64,000 nucleotides of DNA from Methylobacteriaceae bacterium (GCA_020638135.1 JACKJE010000005.1:62001-126000); one strand, 5' to 3'. Numbered from the stretch's first letter, positions 52,423 through 61,665 are shown. Program-made: numbers and translations. Notes: generated from the sequence alone by a model not told the origin.

Positions 52423-53172
52423 ATGGTTCTCATTCCACTCGCTGACGACGCCCCGCATGCGCGGCGCGATACGCCTTATGTCACGTACGCGCTGATCGCG
52501 CTCAATATTGCGATCTTCCTGTGGCGGCTGTCCGTCACGAAGGGCGAGGACATCGTGTTCGAGCGGCACTGGGGCGTGACGCCGGCCCTGATGTTCGGCA
52601 CGAACGATCTCGGTTTCGTCGAGCGCTTCGCGCCGCTCGTCACCTACATGTTCCTGCACGGCGGCTGGTCGCACATCATCGGCAACATGCTGTTCCTGTG
52701 GATTTTCGGCGACGATATCGAGGACGCGCTGGGGCATGGGCGATTCATCGTCTTCTACCTGCTGTGCGGCATGTTCGGCGCCCTGCTCTATTCTGCGCTG
52801 AGCGCGCATCCGCAGGCGCCGCTGGTCGGCGCGTCCGGTGCGATCGCCGGCGTAATGAGCGCCTATCTGATGATCCGGCCCTGTGCGCATGTGCGCGTGC
52901 TCGTCTTCATCAAGATTGTGGCGATCCGCGCCATGTACGTGATCCTCGCCTGGGCGGCGCTGCAGATCTGGCACGTGATCACGCCGGGCGATGGCGCGGT
53001 CGCATGGTGGGCGCATATCGGCGGCATGCTCGCGGGCGCGGCGCTGATCCCGATCATGAAGCAGCCCGGCGTGCAATTGTGGGAATGCATCCAGCAACGG
53101 ACTTTTGTCAGCCCATGGGATACTGAATTGAGGCCGCCCTCAGCGCGTGGCGACGCGCGCTCCAAACTTTGA
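52423..53172 (+). CDS. Rhomboid-family intramembrane serine protease
   Basis: A 249-residue rhomboid with six or more membrane segments. The active serine is in GASGAIAGVMSAY near residue 138 and the active histidine in WWAHIGGMLAGA near 196; FLHGGWSHIIGNMLFLWIFG is the conserved HxxxN loop region. The C-terminal tail is soluble. The ATG at 52423 is used; a TTG two codons upstream is an alternative. Substrates are unknown. A structured palindromic element follows the stop. Confidence 0.92.
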   Translation: MVLIPLADDAPHARRDTPYVTYALIALNIAIFLWRLSVTKGEDIVFERHWGVTPALMFGTNDLGFVERFAPLVTYMFLHGGWSHIIGNMLFLWIFGDDIEDALGHGRFIVFYLLCGMFGALLYSALSAHPQAPLVGASGAIAGVMSAYLMIRPCAHVRVLVFIKIVAIRAMYVILAWAALQIWHVITPGDGAVAWWAHIGGMLAGAALIPIMKQPGVQLWECIQQRTFVSPWDTELRPPSARGDARSKL

Positions 53173-53176
53173 AGTC

Positions 53177-53227
53177 GATCAGCTTTCCTGCCTTCGAGCG
53201 CTTCCGCCCGAAGACAGGCTGATCTAG
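53177..53227. repeat. Structured palindromic element, copy 2
   Basis: The outer stem is GATCAGC (53177-53183) with GCTGATC (53218-53224). The inner stem is CTGCCTTCGAGCG (53188-53200) with CGCCCGAAGACAG (53205-53217), with two mispairs and a CTTC loop. It lies between convergent genes and supplies the stop codon of the minus-strand gene at 53224. Confidence 0.75.
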
Positions 53228-53490
53228 TCGAATTCGACCGTAAGGCCGTGGCGGTCGCATTCGTCCTCGATCGCCGTCAGGATCAGCTGCAACTTCTCGA
53301 CGTCGATCTCGACATCCTCGTGCGGAGCGTCCCAGCGTTCGATGTCGTCAAGGCTGATGAGGAAGTCGGGCGCAGCATCTGCGCCGGGCGGCGGCGCGCT
53401 TGCCACCACGGTCAGCATGCGTCCCGCATGGCGCACACGGATGGCGCCTTCCGTAATCTCGACTTCGATCGACGGCTTGCGTCGCGCCAT
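53224..53490 (-). CDS. Imm74-like small protein
   Basis: An 88-residue protein. PSIEVEITEGAIRVRHAGRM followed by DFLISLDDIERWDAPHEDVE and EKLQLILTAIEDECDRHG resembles the Imm74 family, predicted to be immunity proteins of polymorphic toxin systems. No toxin gene is adjacent, so it would be an orphan or serve another role. The ATG at 53490 has GAGAGG upstream. The stop codon lies inside a palindromic element. The family call is from memory of the pattern and is only moderately sure. Confidence 0.55.
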   Translation of the reverse strand: MARRKPSIEVEITEGAIRVRHAGRMLTVVASAPPPGADAAPDFLISLDDIERWDAPHEDVEIDVEKLQLILTAIEDECDRHGLTVEFD

Positions 53491-53560
53491 CTTCAGGGCC
53501 TCTCGATGGACGGTCGCGGAACGCCTATCCTGCATTGACGAGGCCGCAAGGCAAGTTCGG

Positions 53561-54628
53561 TCATCCAGGCCGGCGCGCGGGCAGTTCGAGACCCGCGTGC
53601 ACAGCCGCCTTGCGCATGAGACTCGGCAGCGCCTCGCCCGCTAGCGCGTCCGCCGCGATCCAACGCGCGCCCGGCGACGCGGCGCGCGCTTGCGGCGCCC
53701 GGGCGACGAAGACCGTCAGCTCGAGCGCGAAATGCGTGAAAACGTGTGTGACCTCGCCGGGCGTCGCCTTCCAGGAGAGTTTCAGCGGCGCGGCGTCGAG
53801 CGCGCGCGACAGGTCGAAATCGCCCGACCATTCCGTTCCCGGAAATTCCGTCATGCCGCCGAGCAGTCCCTTGGGCGGGCGGGTGCGCAAGAGAACCGCG
53901 CCGTCCGCGCGTATCGCGACGAAGACCGCGCCGCGCCGCATCGGCCGCGCCGCCTTCGGCGCGCGGCGCGGCCAAGTCTCCGGCGCGCCCGCGTTCTTCG
54001 CACGACAGGCGTCTGCGAGCGGGCACAGCGCGCAGGCGGGCCTTTTCGGCGTGCAGACGGTCGCGCCGAGGTCCATCATCGCTTGCGCGAAATCGCCGGC
54101 GCGTTTGTGCGGCGTCAGTTCGTCGGCGCGCGCGCGGATTTCGGGCTTGGCCTGCGGCAGCGGCGTGCCGATCGCATGGAGGCGCGAGATCACGCGCTCG
54201 ACGTTGCTGTCGACGACGACGGCGCGCCGGTCGAAGGCGATGGCGGCGACGGCGGCGGCCGTATAGGGGCCGATCCCCGGCAGTTCGCGCAAACCCGCCT
54301 CGTCCGAAGGAAATCCGCCGCGCGCGAAAACCGCGCGGGCGCAGGCGGCCAGATTGCGGGCGCGCGAATAATAGCCGAGCCCCGCCCATTCGCGCATGAT
54401 CTCCTCGTCGGGCGCGGCGGCAAGCGCCGCCACATCGGGCCAACGTTCGAGGAAACGGCGATAGTAGGGGCCGACAGCGGCCACCGTCGTCTGCTGCAGC
54501 ATGATTTCCGACAGCCAGACGGCATAGGGGTCCTGCGTCGCGCCGGGCGGCGCGCGCCACGGCAGTTTGCGCGCATGGCGGTCGTACCAGGCGAGGAGAG
54601 TTGCGGCGGGGGAGGTTCGGGGCGGCAT
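53561..54628 (-). CDS. mutY: A/G-specific adenine glycosylase MutY
   Basis: A 355-residue base-excision enzyme that removes adenine opposite 8-oxoguanine. EIMLQQTTVAAVGPYYRRF holds the catalytic Glu41; the helix-hairpin-helix LPGIGPYTAAAVAAIAF leads to the catalytic Asp140 (VDSNVERV). The [4Fe-4S] ligands are in CTPKRPACALCPLADAC, and a C-terminal NUDIX-like domain for 8-oxoG recognition follows. It is divergent from the dciA-like gene, with 67 bases between the starts. Confidence 0.96.
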   Translation of the reverse strand: MPPRTSPAATLLAWYDRHARKLPWRAPPGATQDPYAVWLSEIMLQQTTVAAVGPYYRRFLERWPDVAALAAAPDEEIMREWAGLGYYSRARNLAACARAVFARGGFPSDEAGLRELPGIGPYTAAAVAAIAFDRRAVVVDSNVERVISRLHAIGTPLPQAKPEIRARADELTPHKRAGDFAQAMMDLGATVCTPKRPACALCPLADACRAKNAGAPETWPRRAPKAARPMRRGAVFVAIRADGAVLLRTRPPKGLLGGMTEFPGTEWSGDFDLSRALDAAPLKLSWKATPGEVTHVFTHFALELTVFVARAPQARAASPGARWIAADALAGEALPSLMRKAAVHAGLELPARRPG

Positions 54629-54695
54629 CCGGCCTTTTGGATAGCACGATCGGGCGACGCTCGCGCGGTGGACGCCGTCACGCTATCCTCTCCCC

Positions 54696-55202
54696 ATGCC
54701 GCCGCCCCGCCGCGCCTCGCGCGCCAAATCGCTCGCCGAATTCCTGCCTGACGCGCTCGACCCGCTGGTCGCGCGGCTCGGCATGTCGCAGGCGACGCTG
54801 GTGCTGGACTGGGCCGAGATCGTCGGCGAGCGGCTGGCGGCCGTCTGCGAGCCCGCAAGGCTGCGCTGGCCGCCGCGCGGTCCAAAGAGCGATCCGACGA
54901 AGGCCGCGGAGCCCGCGACGCTGATGCTGCGCGTGGCGCCCGGCATGGGGCTGGAAATCCAGCATCTCGCGCCGGTGCTGATCGAACGCGTGAATTCGCA
55001 TCTGGGCTGGCGCTGCGTCGGCAGGATCGCGCTGCGGCACGAGCCTTTCGCGCCCAAGCGCAAGGCCGCACGCAAGCCGCCCGTCGCCGACCCGCGCGCG
55101 CAGGCGGAGGCAGAGCGGCTGGCCGAGGGCATCGAAGACGAGGGGCTGCGCGCCGCGCTGACCCGGCTCGGGACGGCCGCGCTGGCCCAAAAACGTCGGT
55201 AG
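54696..55202 (+). CDS. DciA-like (DUF721) replicative helicase operator
   Basis: A 168-residue DUF721 protein. KSLAEFLPDALDPLVARLGM then VLDWAEIVGERLAAVCEPA is the conserved N-terminal KH-like domain, and LMLRVAPGMGLEIQHLAPVL follows; the tail is basic and disordered. DciA assists DnaB loading in bacteria without DnaC. It lies about 100 bases before the DsbA-like gene. In alphaproteobacteria mutY, DUF721, a thioredoxin-fold gene and smc often occur in this order. Confidence 0.85.
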   Translation: MPPPRRASRAKSLAEFLPDALDPLVARLGMSQATLVLDWAEIVGERLAAVCEPARLRWPPRGPKSDPTKAAEPATLMLRVAPGMGLEIQHLAPVLIERVNSHLGWRCVGRIALRHEPFAPKRKAARKPPVADPRAQAEAERLAEGIEDEGLRAALTRLGTAALAQKRR

Positions 55203-55308
55203 GCCGCCCTCCCCGGCTTGCCGTAACCCTGCAATTGCCATATTCGGCCAGCACTGACTTTGCGGATTGCGTCCGGGCCGCCTGCCCGGCCCCAGCACGG
55301 AACCGAGC

Positions 55309-55962
55309 ATGACCGAGCCGTTTTTCCTCTCGCGCCGCCTCCTTCTCGCCAGCGCCGCCGCCTCCGCCAGCCTTGCGTTCGCGCCCGGCGCGGCCTTCGC
55401 GCTGGACGGCAAGGTCGACGTCAAGGAGCTGATGGCGCCGGACGCATTGCCCGACTCCTGGGTCGGCAAGGCCGACGCGCCAGTGACGATCGTCGAATAT
55501 GCCTCGATGACCTGTTCGCATTGCGCCGCCTTCCACAACGAGACGTTCCCGTTGCTGAAGAAGAACTATCTCGACACGGGCAAGGCGCGCTTCACGCTGC
55601 GCGAATTCCCGCTGGACGCGCTGGCGGCGGCCGCTTTCATGCTGGCGCGCTTCGCGGGCGACAAGCGCGAGGCGCTGGTCGACCTGCTGTTTGCCCAGCA
55701 GAAGAACTGGGCCTTTGTCGACAAGCCGCTGGACGCGCTGGAAAACACCGTCAAGCAGGCGGGCATCGGCACGGAAGACTTCAAGAAGTGCCTGCAGGAC
55801 AAGACGCTCTACGAGAACGTGCTGAAGGTGCGCCAGCGCGCCGCCGACAAGTTCGGCGTCAATTCGACGCCGACCTTCTTCATCAACGGCGAACGCAAGA
55901 ACGGCGAGATCGCGCCGGGCGATCTCGACAAGCTGCTCGCGCCGTTCGTGGACAAGAAATAG
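55309..55962 (+). CDS. DsbA-family periplasmic thiol-disulfide protein
   Basis: A 217-residue thioredoxin-fold protein. The signal peptide SRRLLLASAAASASLAFAPG has twin arginines and Ala-x-Ala cleavage near residue 31. The redox motif is CSHC at residues 69-72 (YASMTCSHCAAFHNE) and the cis-proline loop is NSTPTFFING. A third Cys (FKKCLQD) is present. The layout fits the thioredoxin_4 / Com1-like branch that oxidises or isomerises disulfides in the periplasm. Confidence 0.9.
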   Translation: MTEPFFLSRRLLLASAAASASLAFAPGAAFALDGKVDVKELMAPDALPDSWVGKADAPVTIVEYASMTCSHCAAFHNETFPLLKKNYLDTGKARFTLREFPLDALAAAAFMLARFAGDKREALVDLLFAQQKNWAFVDKPLDALENTVKQAGIGTEDFKKCLQDKTLYENVLKVRQRAADKFGVNSTPTFFINGERKNGEIAPGDLDKLLAPFVDKK

Positions 55963-56118
55963 CGAAAAATTCCTGTGGATTGAACGCAGCCGGCCTTACG
56001 AGGTTCGGCGTGAGCGCGATTCACAAGAAAAAGCCGCGATTTGCTTGCATTTCCCGACCGTCTGTGACGCTTTCTAGGCTCACATTTTTCACGACCGCGA
56101 CGGCGGCGGGATCCGTTC

Positions 56119-59100
56119 ATGAAATTCAACAAGCTCCGGCTCGTCGGCTTCAAGAGCTTCGTCGAGCCGACCGAATTCCACATCGAGCCGGGCCTGACCG
56201 GCGTCGTCGGGCCGAACGGCTGCGGCAAGTCGAATCTCGTCGAGGCCCTGCGCTGGGTGATGGGCGAGAATTCGTACAAGAACATGCGCGCGTCCGGCAT
56301 GGACGACGTGATTTTCTCGGGCTCCGGCAATCGTCCGGCGCGCAACACGGCGGAAGTCGGGCTGGTGCTCGACAATTCGCAGCGCACCGCGCCCGCCGCC
56401 TTCAACGATAGCGAGCTGATCGAGGTCACGCGCCGCATCGAGCGCGAGGCCGGCTCCTCCTATCGCGTCAATTCGCGCGAGGTGCGCGCGCGCGACGTGC
56501 AATTGCTGTTCGCCGACGCCTCGACCGGCGCGCGCTCGCCGGCGCTGGTGCGACAGGGCATGATCGGCGAGATCATTTCCGCCAAGCCGCAGGCGCGTCG
56601 CCGCATTCTGGAAGAGGCCGCCGGCGTCGCTGGCTTGCATTCGCGCCGGCACGAAGCGGAACTGCGCCTGAAGGGCGCGGAAGAAAATCTGACGCGCCTC
56701 GAAGACGTGATGAAGCAGGTCGACGCGCAGGTCGACTCGCTGAAGCGGCAGGCCCGACAGGCTGCGCGCTACAAGTCGCTGGCCTCCGACATCCGCAAGT
56801 ACGAGGCGCTGGTCGCGCTCAGCCTGCATCGCGAGGCCTCGCGCATGCTGGCGGAGGCCGAACGCAAGCTGGAAGCCGACGTGCGCGAAGTCGCCGAACG
56901 CACGACGCAGCAGGCGGAAGCCGCGCGCCTTCAGGCGATCGCCGCGCACGGCCTGCCTGGTCTGCGCGACGCCGAAGCCCGCGCCGGCGCGGCCTTGCAG
57001 CGCATCGCGCTCGCCCGCGAGGCCTTGGAGGCGGAAGAAAAGCGCGCGCAGGAACGCGCCGCCGAGATCGCGCGGCGGATCGAACAGATTTCCCGCGACC
57101 TCGAACGCGAAAAGGCGCTGATCGAGGACGCGAGCCAGTCGATCGCGCGACTTGAAGCCGAAGACGCCGAATTGCGCGAACTCGAGGAATCCGAGGGCGA
57201 TCTGCGCGCGGAGGCCGCAGAACGCGCGCAATCCGCCGAAGAAAAGCTTGCCGAGACCGAACGGCTGCTGTCGGATGCGCAGGCGCTGCTGTCGGACGCC
57301 AGCGCCAAGCGCGCGTCGGCGGAAGCCAGCGTGCGCGACGAGACGCAGCGACTCTCGCGTTTCGAGGCCGAGATCACCCGTCTCGAAACCGAATTCGCGA
57401 TGATCGCGTCGAGCGGTTCCGGCGAAGAGGAAGCGCATGCTCTCGCCGAAGCGCTCGAAAACCTGATCGAGGCGGCGCAAGCCGCCGAAGAGCGCGGCCT
57501 GCTTGCCGAGGAATCCCACGCCGCGGCGCGCGAGAAAGAAGCGGAACTGCGCGGTCCGCTGACGGAAGCCGACAGGCGGGCGCAGCGGCTTGAAACCGAA
57601 GCGCGCACGCTGTCGAAACTGCTCGATACCAACGCCGGCGGGCTCTGGCCGCCCGTGGTCGAGGAGATGAAGGTCGAGAAGGGTTACGAGGCCGCGATTG
57701 GCGCGGCGCTCGGCGACGACCTCGAAGCTTCCGCCAACACGTCCGCGCCCGCGCATTGGGCCTCGACCGATGCGTCGGGCGATCCCGCCCTGCCGCCGGG
57801 CGTCACGCCGCTGTCGCGGCTTGTGCAGGCGCCGCCGGCGCTGACGCGTCGTCTCACCCAGATCGGCGTCGTGCTGCGCGAGGAGGGACCCCGGCTCCGC
57901 GGCCTCCTGAAGCCCGGCCAGCGCCTCGTCTCGAAGGAAGGCGATCTGTGGCGCTGGGACGGTTTTACGCAGGGCGCGGAAGCGCCGACGCCGGCCGCCC
58001 GCCGCCTCGCCGAAAAGAACCGCCTCGGCGATCTCACGCGGGAAGCCGAGGGCGCGAGGCGCGAGGCGGAAAAATTGCGCGCGGAAGCCGAGGCCGCGCA
58101 GCAGGCCTTGCGCATGGCCGCGCAGACCGAGCAGGAAGCCCGCGCCGCGCAGCGCGTCGCCGAACGCGCCGTCGCCGATTCGCGCGAGCGTCTTGCCGCC
58201 GCCGAAAAGCGCCGCGCGGCCTCCTCCGCGCGCCTCTCCGCTCTGCAGGAGGCCAAGGGCGCCGCGCTCGCCAATCGCGATGAAGCGCGCCAGCGTCAGC
58301 GCCAGGCCGAGCAGCTGCTCGACGAACTCGATGAACCCGCCTCGCTCGCCGGCGCGTTGGACGCCGCCCGCGCCACTGCGGCGCAGGATCGTGCGTCGGC
58401 GGCCGAAACGCGCGCCGCCTTGCAGGCGCTGACGCGCGACGCCGAAGCCCGCGCGCGCCGCCGCGCCGCGATCGCCAACGAGCGCCGCTCGTGGATCGAC
58501 CGGCGCGAGAACGGCGCGGACCATATCGCCGATTTCGAGACGCGCCGCGCGGAAGCGCAGGAGGAAGCCGAGCTTCTCGCCGAGGCGCCGGACGAATTCC
58601 TGATGAAGCGCCGCGCGTTGATGGGCGAGCTGGAGACGGCGGAAGAAGCGCGCAAGGAAGCCTCTGACGCGCGCGCGTCGGCCGAGACCATGCTGACCGA
58701 AGCCGACCGCGTGGCGCGCGCCGCGCTCGACGCCATGAGTTCTTCGCGCGAGGAACGCGCGCGTTCCGAATCGCGCGTCGAAGCCACGCGCCAGCGGCTC
58801 GCCGACGTCTTGCGTTCGATCGAGCATGAACTTGAATGCGCGCCGGATGCGCTCGCCCAACTCGCCGGCGTCAAGCCCGGCGATGAGTTGCCGGCGGCCG
58901 ACGACATTTCGGAAAAGCTCGACCGCCTGAAGGCCGACCGCGAGCGGCTCGGCGCGGTCAATCTGCGCGCCGACGACGAACTCAACGACGTCGAGGCGCA
59001 ATCGGCGAAAATGACCGCCGAACGCGACGATCTGACCGAAGCGATCCGCAAGCTGCGCGGCGCGATCGGCAATCTCAACCGCGAAGGCCGCGAGCGGCTG

Positions 59101-59577
59101 CTCGCCGCCTTCGAGGTCGTGAACAATCACTTCAAGGAATTGTTCAACACGCTGTTCGGCGGCGGCACGGCGGAGCTGCAACTGGTCGAGAGCGACGATC
59201 CCCTGGAAGCGGGCCTCGAAATTCTCGCCAAGCCTCCGGGCAAGAAGCCGCAGACGATGACGCTGCTTTCGGGCGGCGAGCAGGCGCTGACGGCGATGAG
59301 CCTGATCTTCGCGGTCTTCCTCACCAATCCCTCGCCGATCTGCGTGCTCGACGAAGTGGACGCGCCGCTCGACGATTCCAACGTCGAACGCTTCTGCGAC
59401 CTGCTCGAGGAAATGCGCAAGAAGACGGATACGCGCTTCGTCACGATCACGCACAACCCGATCACCATGGCGCGCATGGACCGGCTGTTCGGTGTGACGA
59501 TGGCGGAACGCGGCGTCAGCCAGCTCGTCTCGGTCGACCTCGCGCAGGCCGAGCGCTTCCTGGAAGCGGCGGAGTAA
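56119..59577 (+). CDS. smc: Chromosome partition protein SMC
   Basis: An 1152-residue SMC ATPase that, with ScpA and ScpB, extrudes DNA loops and helps segregate chromosomes. The Walker A motif GPNGCGKSN is at residues 31-39. Two long Glu/Ala/Arg-rich coiled coils (about 165-500 and 620-980) flank a hinge near 506-615 (GLWPPVVEEMKVEKGYEAAI). The ABC signature LLSGGEQALTAMSL lies near 1047 and the Walker B motif ICVLDEVDAPLDD near 1074. The length is normal. scpAB are not in the window. Confidence 0.97.
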   Translation: MKFNKLRLVGFKSFVEPTEFHIEPGLTGVVGPNGCGKSNLVEALRWVMGENSYKNMRASGMDDVIFSGSGNRPARNTAEVGLVLDNSQRTAPAAFNDSELIEVTRRIEREAGSSYRVNSREVRARDVQLLFADASTGARSPALVRQGMIGEIISAKPQARRRILEEAAGVAGLHSRRHEAELRLKGAEENLTRLEDVMKQVDAQVDSLKRQARQAARYKSLASDIRKYEALVALSLHREASRMLAEAERKLEADVREVAERTTQQAEAARLQAIAAHGLPGLRDAEARAGAALQRIALAREALEAEEKRAQERAAEIARRIEQISRDLEREKALIEDASQSIARLEAEDAELRELEESEGDLRAEAAERAQSAEEKLAETERLLSDAQALLSDASAKRASAEASVRDETQRLSRFEAEITRLETEFAMIASSGSGEEEAHALAEALENLIEAAQAAEERGLLAEESHAAAREKEAELRGPLTEADRRAQRLETEARTLSKLLDTNAGGLWPPVVEEMKVEKGYEAAIGAALGDDLEASANTSAPAHWASTDASGDPALPPGVTPLSRLVQAPPALTRRLTQIGVVLREEGPRLRGLLKPGQRLVSKEGDLWRWDGFTQGAEAPTPAARRLAEKNRLGDLTREAEGARREAEKLRAEAEAAQQALRMAAQTEQEARAAQRVAERAVADSRERLAAAEKRRAASSARLSALQEAKGAALANRDEARQRQRQAEQLLDELDEPASLAGALDAARATAAQDRASAAETRAALQALTRDAEARARRRAAIANERRSWIDRRENGADHIADFETRRAEAQEEAELLAEAPDEFLMKRRALMGELETAEEARKEASDARASAETMLTEADRVARAALDAMSSSREERARSESRVEATRQRLADVLRSIEHELECAPDALAQLAGVKPGDELPAADDISEKLDRLKADRERLGAVNLRADDELNDVEAQSAKMTAERDDLTEAIRKLRGAIGNLNREGRERLLAAFEVVNNHFKELFNTLFGGGTAELQLVESDDPLEAGLEILAKPPGKKPQTMTLLSGGEQALTAMSLIFAVFLTNPSPICVLDEVDAPLDDSNVERFCDLLEEMRKKTDTRFVTITHNPITMARMDRLFGVTMAERGVSQLVSVDLAQAERFLEAAE

Positions 59578-59625
59578 CCGCTGCCAAGAACGGGGCGCCG
59601 CTCACATTGCGACGCCCCTTTTCAA

Positions 59626-60096
59626 TCACCAGCCGCGACGATGGCGATGGCCCCACACGCCCCAGCCGAAGGCCGGCGTGACGATCGGCGGCACATAGGC
59701 CGGCGCCGAATAGACGTAGCCCGGATAATAGTCGTATTGCGGCGTCCCGTAGACCTGGACGGGCCAGATCACGCGCCGACGCAAGGGACGGCGCCCGTAG
59801 ACGGCGTAGCGGCGAAATACGCGCCGTCCATAATAAGGACGCGGCGCGACGACACGGCGATAGACGACATGCTTGCGGTAGACGACCTGCGGCCGATAGA
59901 CGACGCGCCGCTGATAGACGACGCGCGGCCGGTACGAGCGATAGCGGCGATAGCGGACCTGATCGGTCGGCAGCATTTCGGCGGCGCTCGCCGCCACGGC
60001 CGCGCGGGCGGCGACCGGCGCGGCGTCGACAGGCGTCGAAAGCGCGCCCGCCGCAAGCGTCGCAGCGGCAATGCACGAGAGAACGAACTTACGCAT
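59626..60096 (-). CDS. Secreted Arg/Tyr-rich protein
   Basis: A 156-residue protein with a signal peptide (KFVLSCIAAATLAAGALS, VDA). A strongly basic, tyrosine-rich region of repeated VVYRR-like units (YQRRVVYRPQVVYRKHVVYR) follows, then an aromatic tail (YYPGYVYSAPAYVPP) ending in HRHRRGW. Similar low-complexity envelope proteins are common in Hyphomicrobiales and have no assigned function. No cysteine occurs in the mature part. Confidence 0.6.
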   Translation of the reverse strand: MRKFVLSCIAAATLAAGALSTPVDAAPVAARAAVAASAAEMLPTDQVRYRRYRSYRPRVVYQRRVVYRPQVVYRKHVVYRRVVAPRPYYGRRVFRRYAVYGRRPLRRRVIWPVQVYGTPQYDYYPGYVYSAPAYVPPIVTPAFGWGVWGHRHRRGW

Positions 60097-60184
60097 TGAT
60101 CCCTCCAGTTGCGGCCGGCGTCGGAGTGTTGAGACGCGTCAGCTGAACCGCGGCTGAACGGCGCACGTTCGACCGACCGCACGT

Positions 60185-60865
60185 TCATTCGGCCGGCGCC
60201 CCGTCGCCCCTTGCGCGCGCCTCGCGAAAGAACAGGATCGCCGTCAGCACGAAAGCGCCGGAAAAGAAGATCGTGCGCAGAAGGACCAGCGGCTTGGCCA
60301 GTTCGGGCGGCGTGACGGAAATGAGTACGCCAAAGGGGACGTATGCCCAGAGCGCCGCGAGAGTGATGCGGCCGAGTCGACCGAAGGACAAGAACCCGAA
60401 CGAGAAGAGCAGGACAGAGAGATAGCTGGCGTGGAACTTGATCTGCGACGCGACCATTTGACCCTGGCCTTCGGAGACGGCAACCGGAAGACCGTTGCCA
60501 AGCGAATGAACCATGGTCAGGATGTGGTGATTTTCGTAGGCGTCGAGCAGGGCGGTCAGCATCATCGCCGCAAGCGCGACGCCGACGATACGGCCGTCTA
60601 GCAGGCCGCGAAATCGAGCGGCCAGGAGCGCAAAGAACGCGCCGTAGATGACGACAAAGAAATTGTCGAGGCCGAGATTTATCCTTAGCCCGAGCTCAGC
60701 GCGAGGACGCGCCGCATAAGCCGCATAGGCCTCGGGAAGACGGGCGCTCTGGAAAAAATCCTGCGAACTCGCTGTAAAGACGATACCGAAAACCATGAGG
60801 CCGACGACAATTGCGGCTAACATAGCCAATATCGCAAGGCTGCGATCGAGAAGCTGATGATCCAT
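60185..60865 (-). CDS. Multi-pass membrane protein, divergent from a TetR gene
   Basis: A 226-residue protein with about six membrane helices, including LAILAMLAAIVVGLMVFGIV and VALAAMMLTALLDAYENHHI. The stretch DAYENHHILTMVH has several His and acidic residues that might bind a metal, but no known motif is met. The ATG at 60865 follows GAGGGGACGG. It shares its promoter region with the TetR gene, whose two palindromic sites lie 38-71 bases before this start, so it is probably the regulated target. Family not recognised. Confidence 0.65.
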   Translation of the reverse strand: MDHQLLDRSLAILAMLAAIVVGLMVFGIVFTASSQDFFQSARLPEAYAAYAARPRAELGLRINLGLDNFFVVIYGAFFALLAARFRGLLDGRIVGVALAAMMLTALLDAYENHHILTMVHSLGNGLPVAVSEGQGQMVASQIKFHASYLSVLLFSFGFLSFGRLGRITLAALWAYVPFGVLISVTPPELAKPLVLLRTIFFSGAFVLTAILFFREARARGDGAPAE

Positions 60866-60902
60866 AAGTCCGTCCCCTCGGCCGACTACCGGCCTCACTC
60901 AA

Positions 60903-60936
60903 GATATCATATGATATCTGGATATCAATTGATATT
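60903..60936. promoter_or_regulatory. Tandem palindromes, probable TetR operator
   Basis: GATATCATATGATATC (60903-60918, perfect) and GATATCAATTGATATT (60921-60936, one end mismatch) have centres 18 bases apart. They lie in the 86-base gap between the divergent membrane-protein and TetR genes. The two half-sites share GATATCA, so two dimers of one protein would bind side by side. Confidence 0.82.
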
Positions 60937-60951
60937 TGACTCGGCGGTAGC

Positions 60952-61575
60952 ATGGTCCGTCTGACGCGCGAGGAAAGCCAGGCGCGCACGCGCAGCCTGT
61001 TGATCGAGGCTGCGCGCGCGCTGATCTCGGAAAAGGGCTTCGCGACCGCCACGGTGCGCGACATAGCGGAGGCCGCCGGATTTTCGCAGGGCGCCTTCTA
61101 TTCGAATTTCCCCGACAAGGATTCGGTCCTGCTGGAACTGGCCGAGCGGCATCAGATTGAGGAGCGAGCGCGCATAGAAGGCGCGCTTGCGACTGCTGGC
61201 GGCGCAGCCGACGCCATGGCCGCGGTCGAGAAATGGGCGCTCACTCTCAACGCCGATCGCAGCTTCGCGGCGCTCGCGATCGAACTGCAATTGCAGGCGT
61301 TGCGCAGTCCGGAATTCGCCAAAGCCTATCGCGCGCTCGATCGGAAACATCGTGCGCTGCTCGGGGAATTGATCGCCCGTCTTTTTGTGGCGCTGGGCAA
61401 GCGTCCGCCGGATGATCCGGCTGCAATCGCTACCGGATTCGCCGTGCTCGTGCGAGGCATGGCGCTGCAGGGCGGCGATACAGGCGCGAGCGAAAGCGGC
61501 CGTGTCGTGATCGCCTTTCTCAAGGCGCTGATCGCCAGCGCGCCGGACGAGACGCCGAATCGACAACGCGGATAA
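60952..61575 (+). CDS. TetR/AcrR-family transcriptional regulator
   Basis: A 207-residue TetR regulator. The N-terminal HTH is SLLIEAARALISEKGFATAT then VRDIAEAAGFSQGAFYSNFP, a close match to the family consensus; the ligand-binding C-terminal half is divergent. It starts 16 bases after a double palindrome that is its likely operator, so it should repress itself and the divergent membrane-protein gene. The alcohol dehydrogenase gene starts about 90 bases downstream on the same strand and may be in the same regulon. Confidence 0.9.
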   Translation: MVRLTREESQARTRSLLIEAARALISEKGFATATVRDIAEAAGFSQGAFYSNFPDKDSVLLELAERHQIEERARIEGALATAGGAADAMAAVEKWALTLNADRSFAALAIELQLQALRSPEFAKAYRALDRKHRALLGELIARLFVALGKRPPDDPAAIATGFAVLVRGMALQGGDTGASESGRVVIAFLKALIASAPDETPNRQRG

Positions 61576-61665
61576 TCGCTCGACGCCGCTCGCGCGCCTG
61601 CCATGCGGGCCGGGCTCTCGCAGCCTTCCGCCAAGCTGCTAATCTCCGCGCCGGGAGGATCCAAA

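Noticed and set aside
56089..59454. An uninterrupted 1121-codon frame antisense to smc
   Set aside because: It mirrors the codon bias of a Glu/Ala/Arg-rich GC-rich gene; its composition is Arg/Gln/His-heavy with no recognisable domain, while smc on the other strand is complete.
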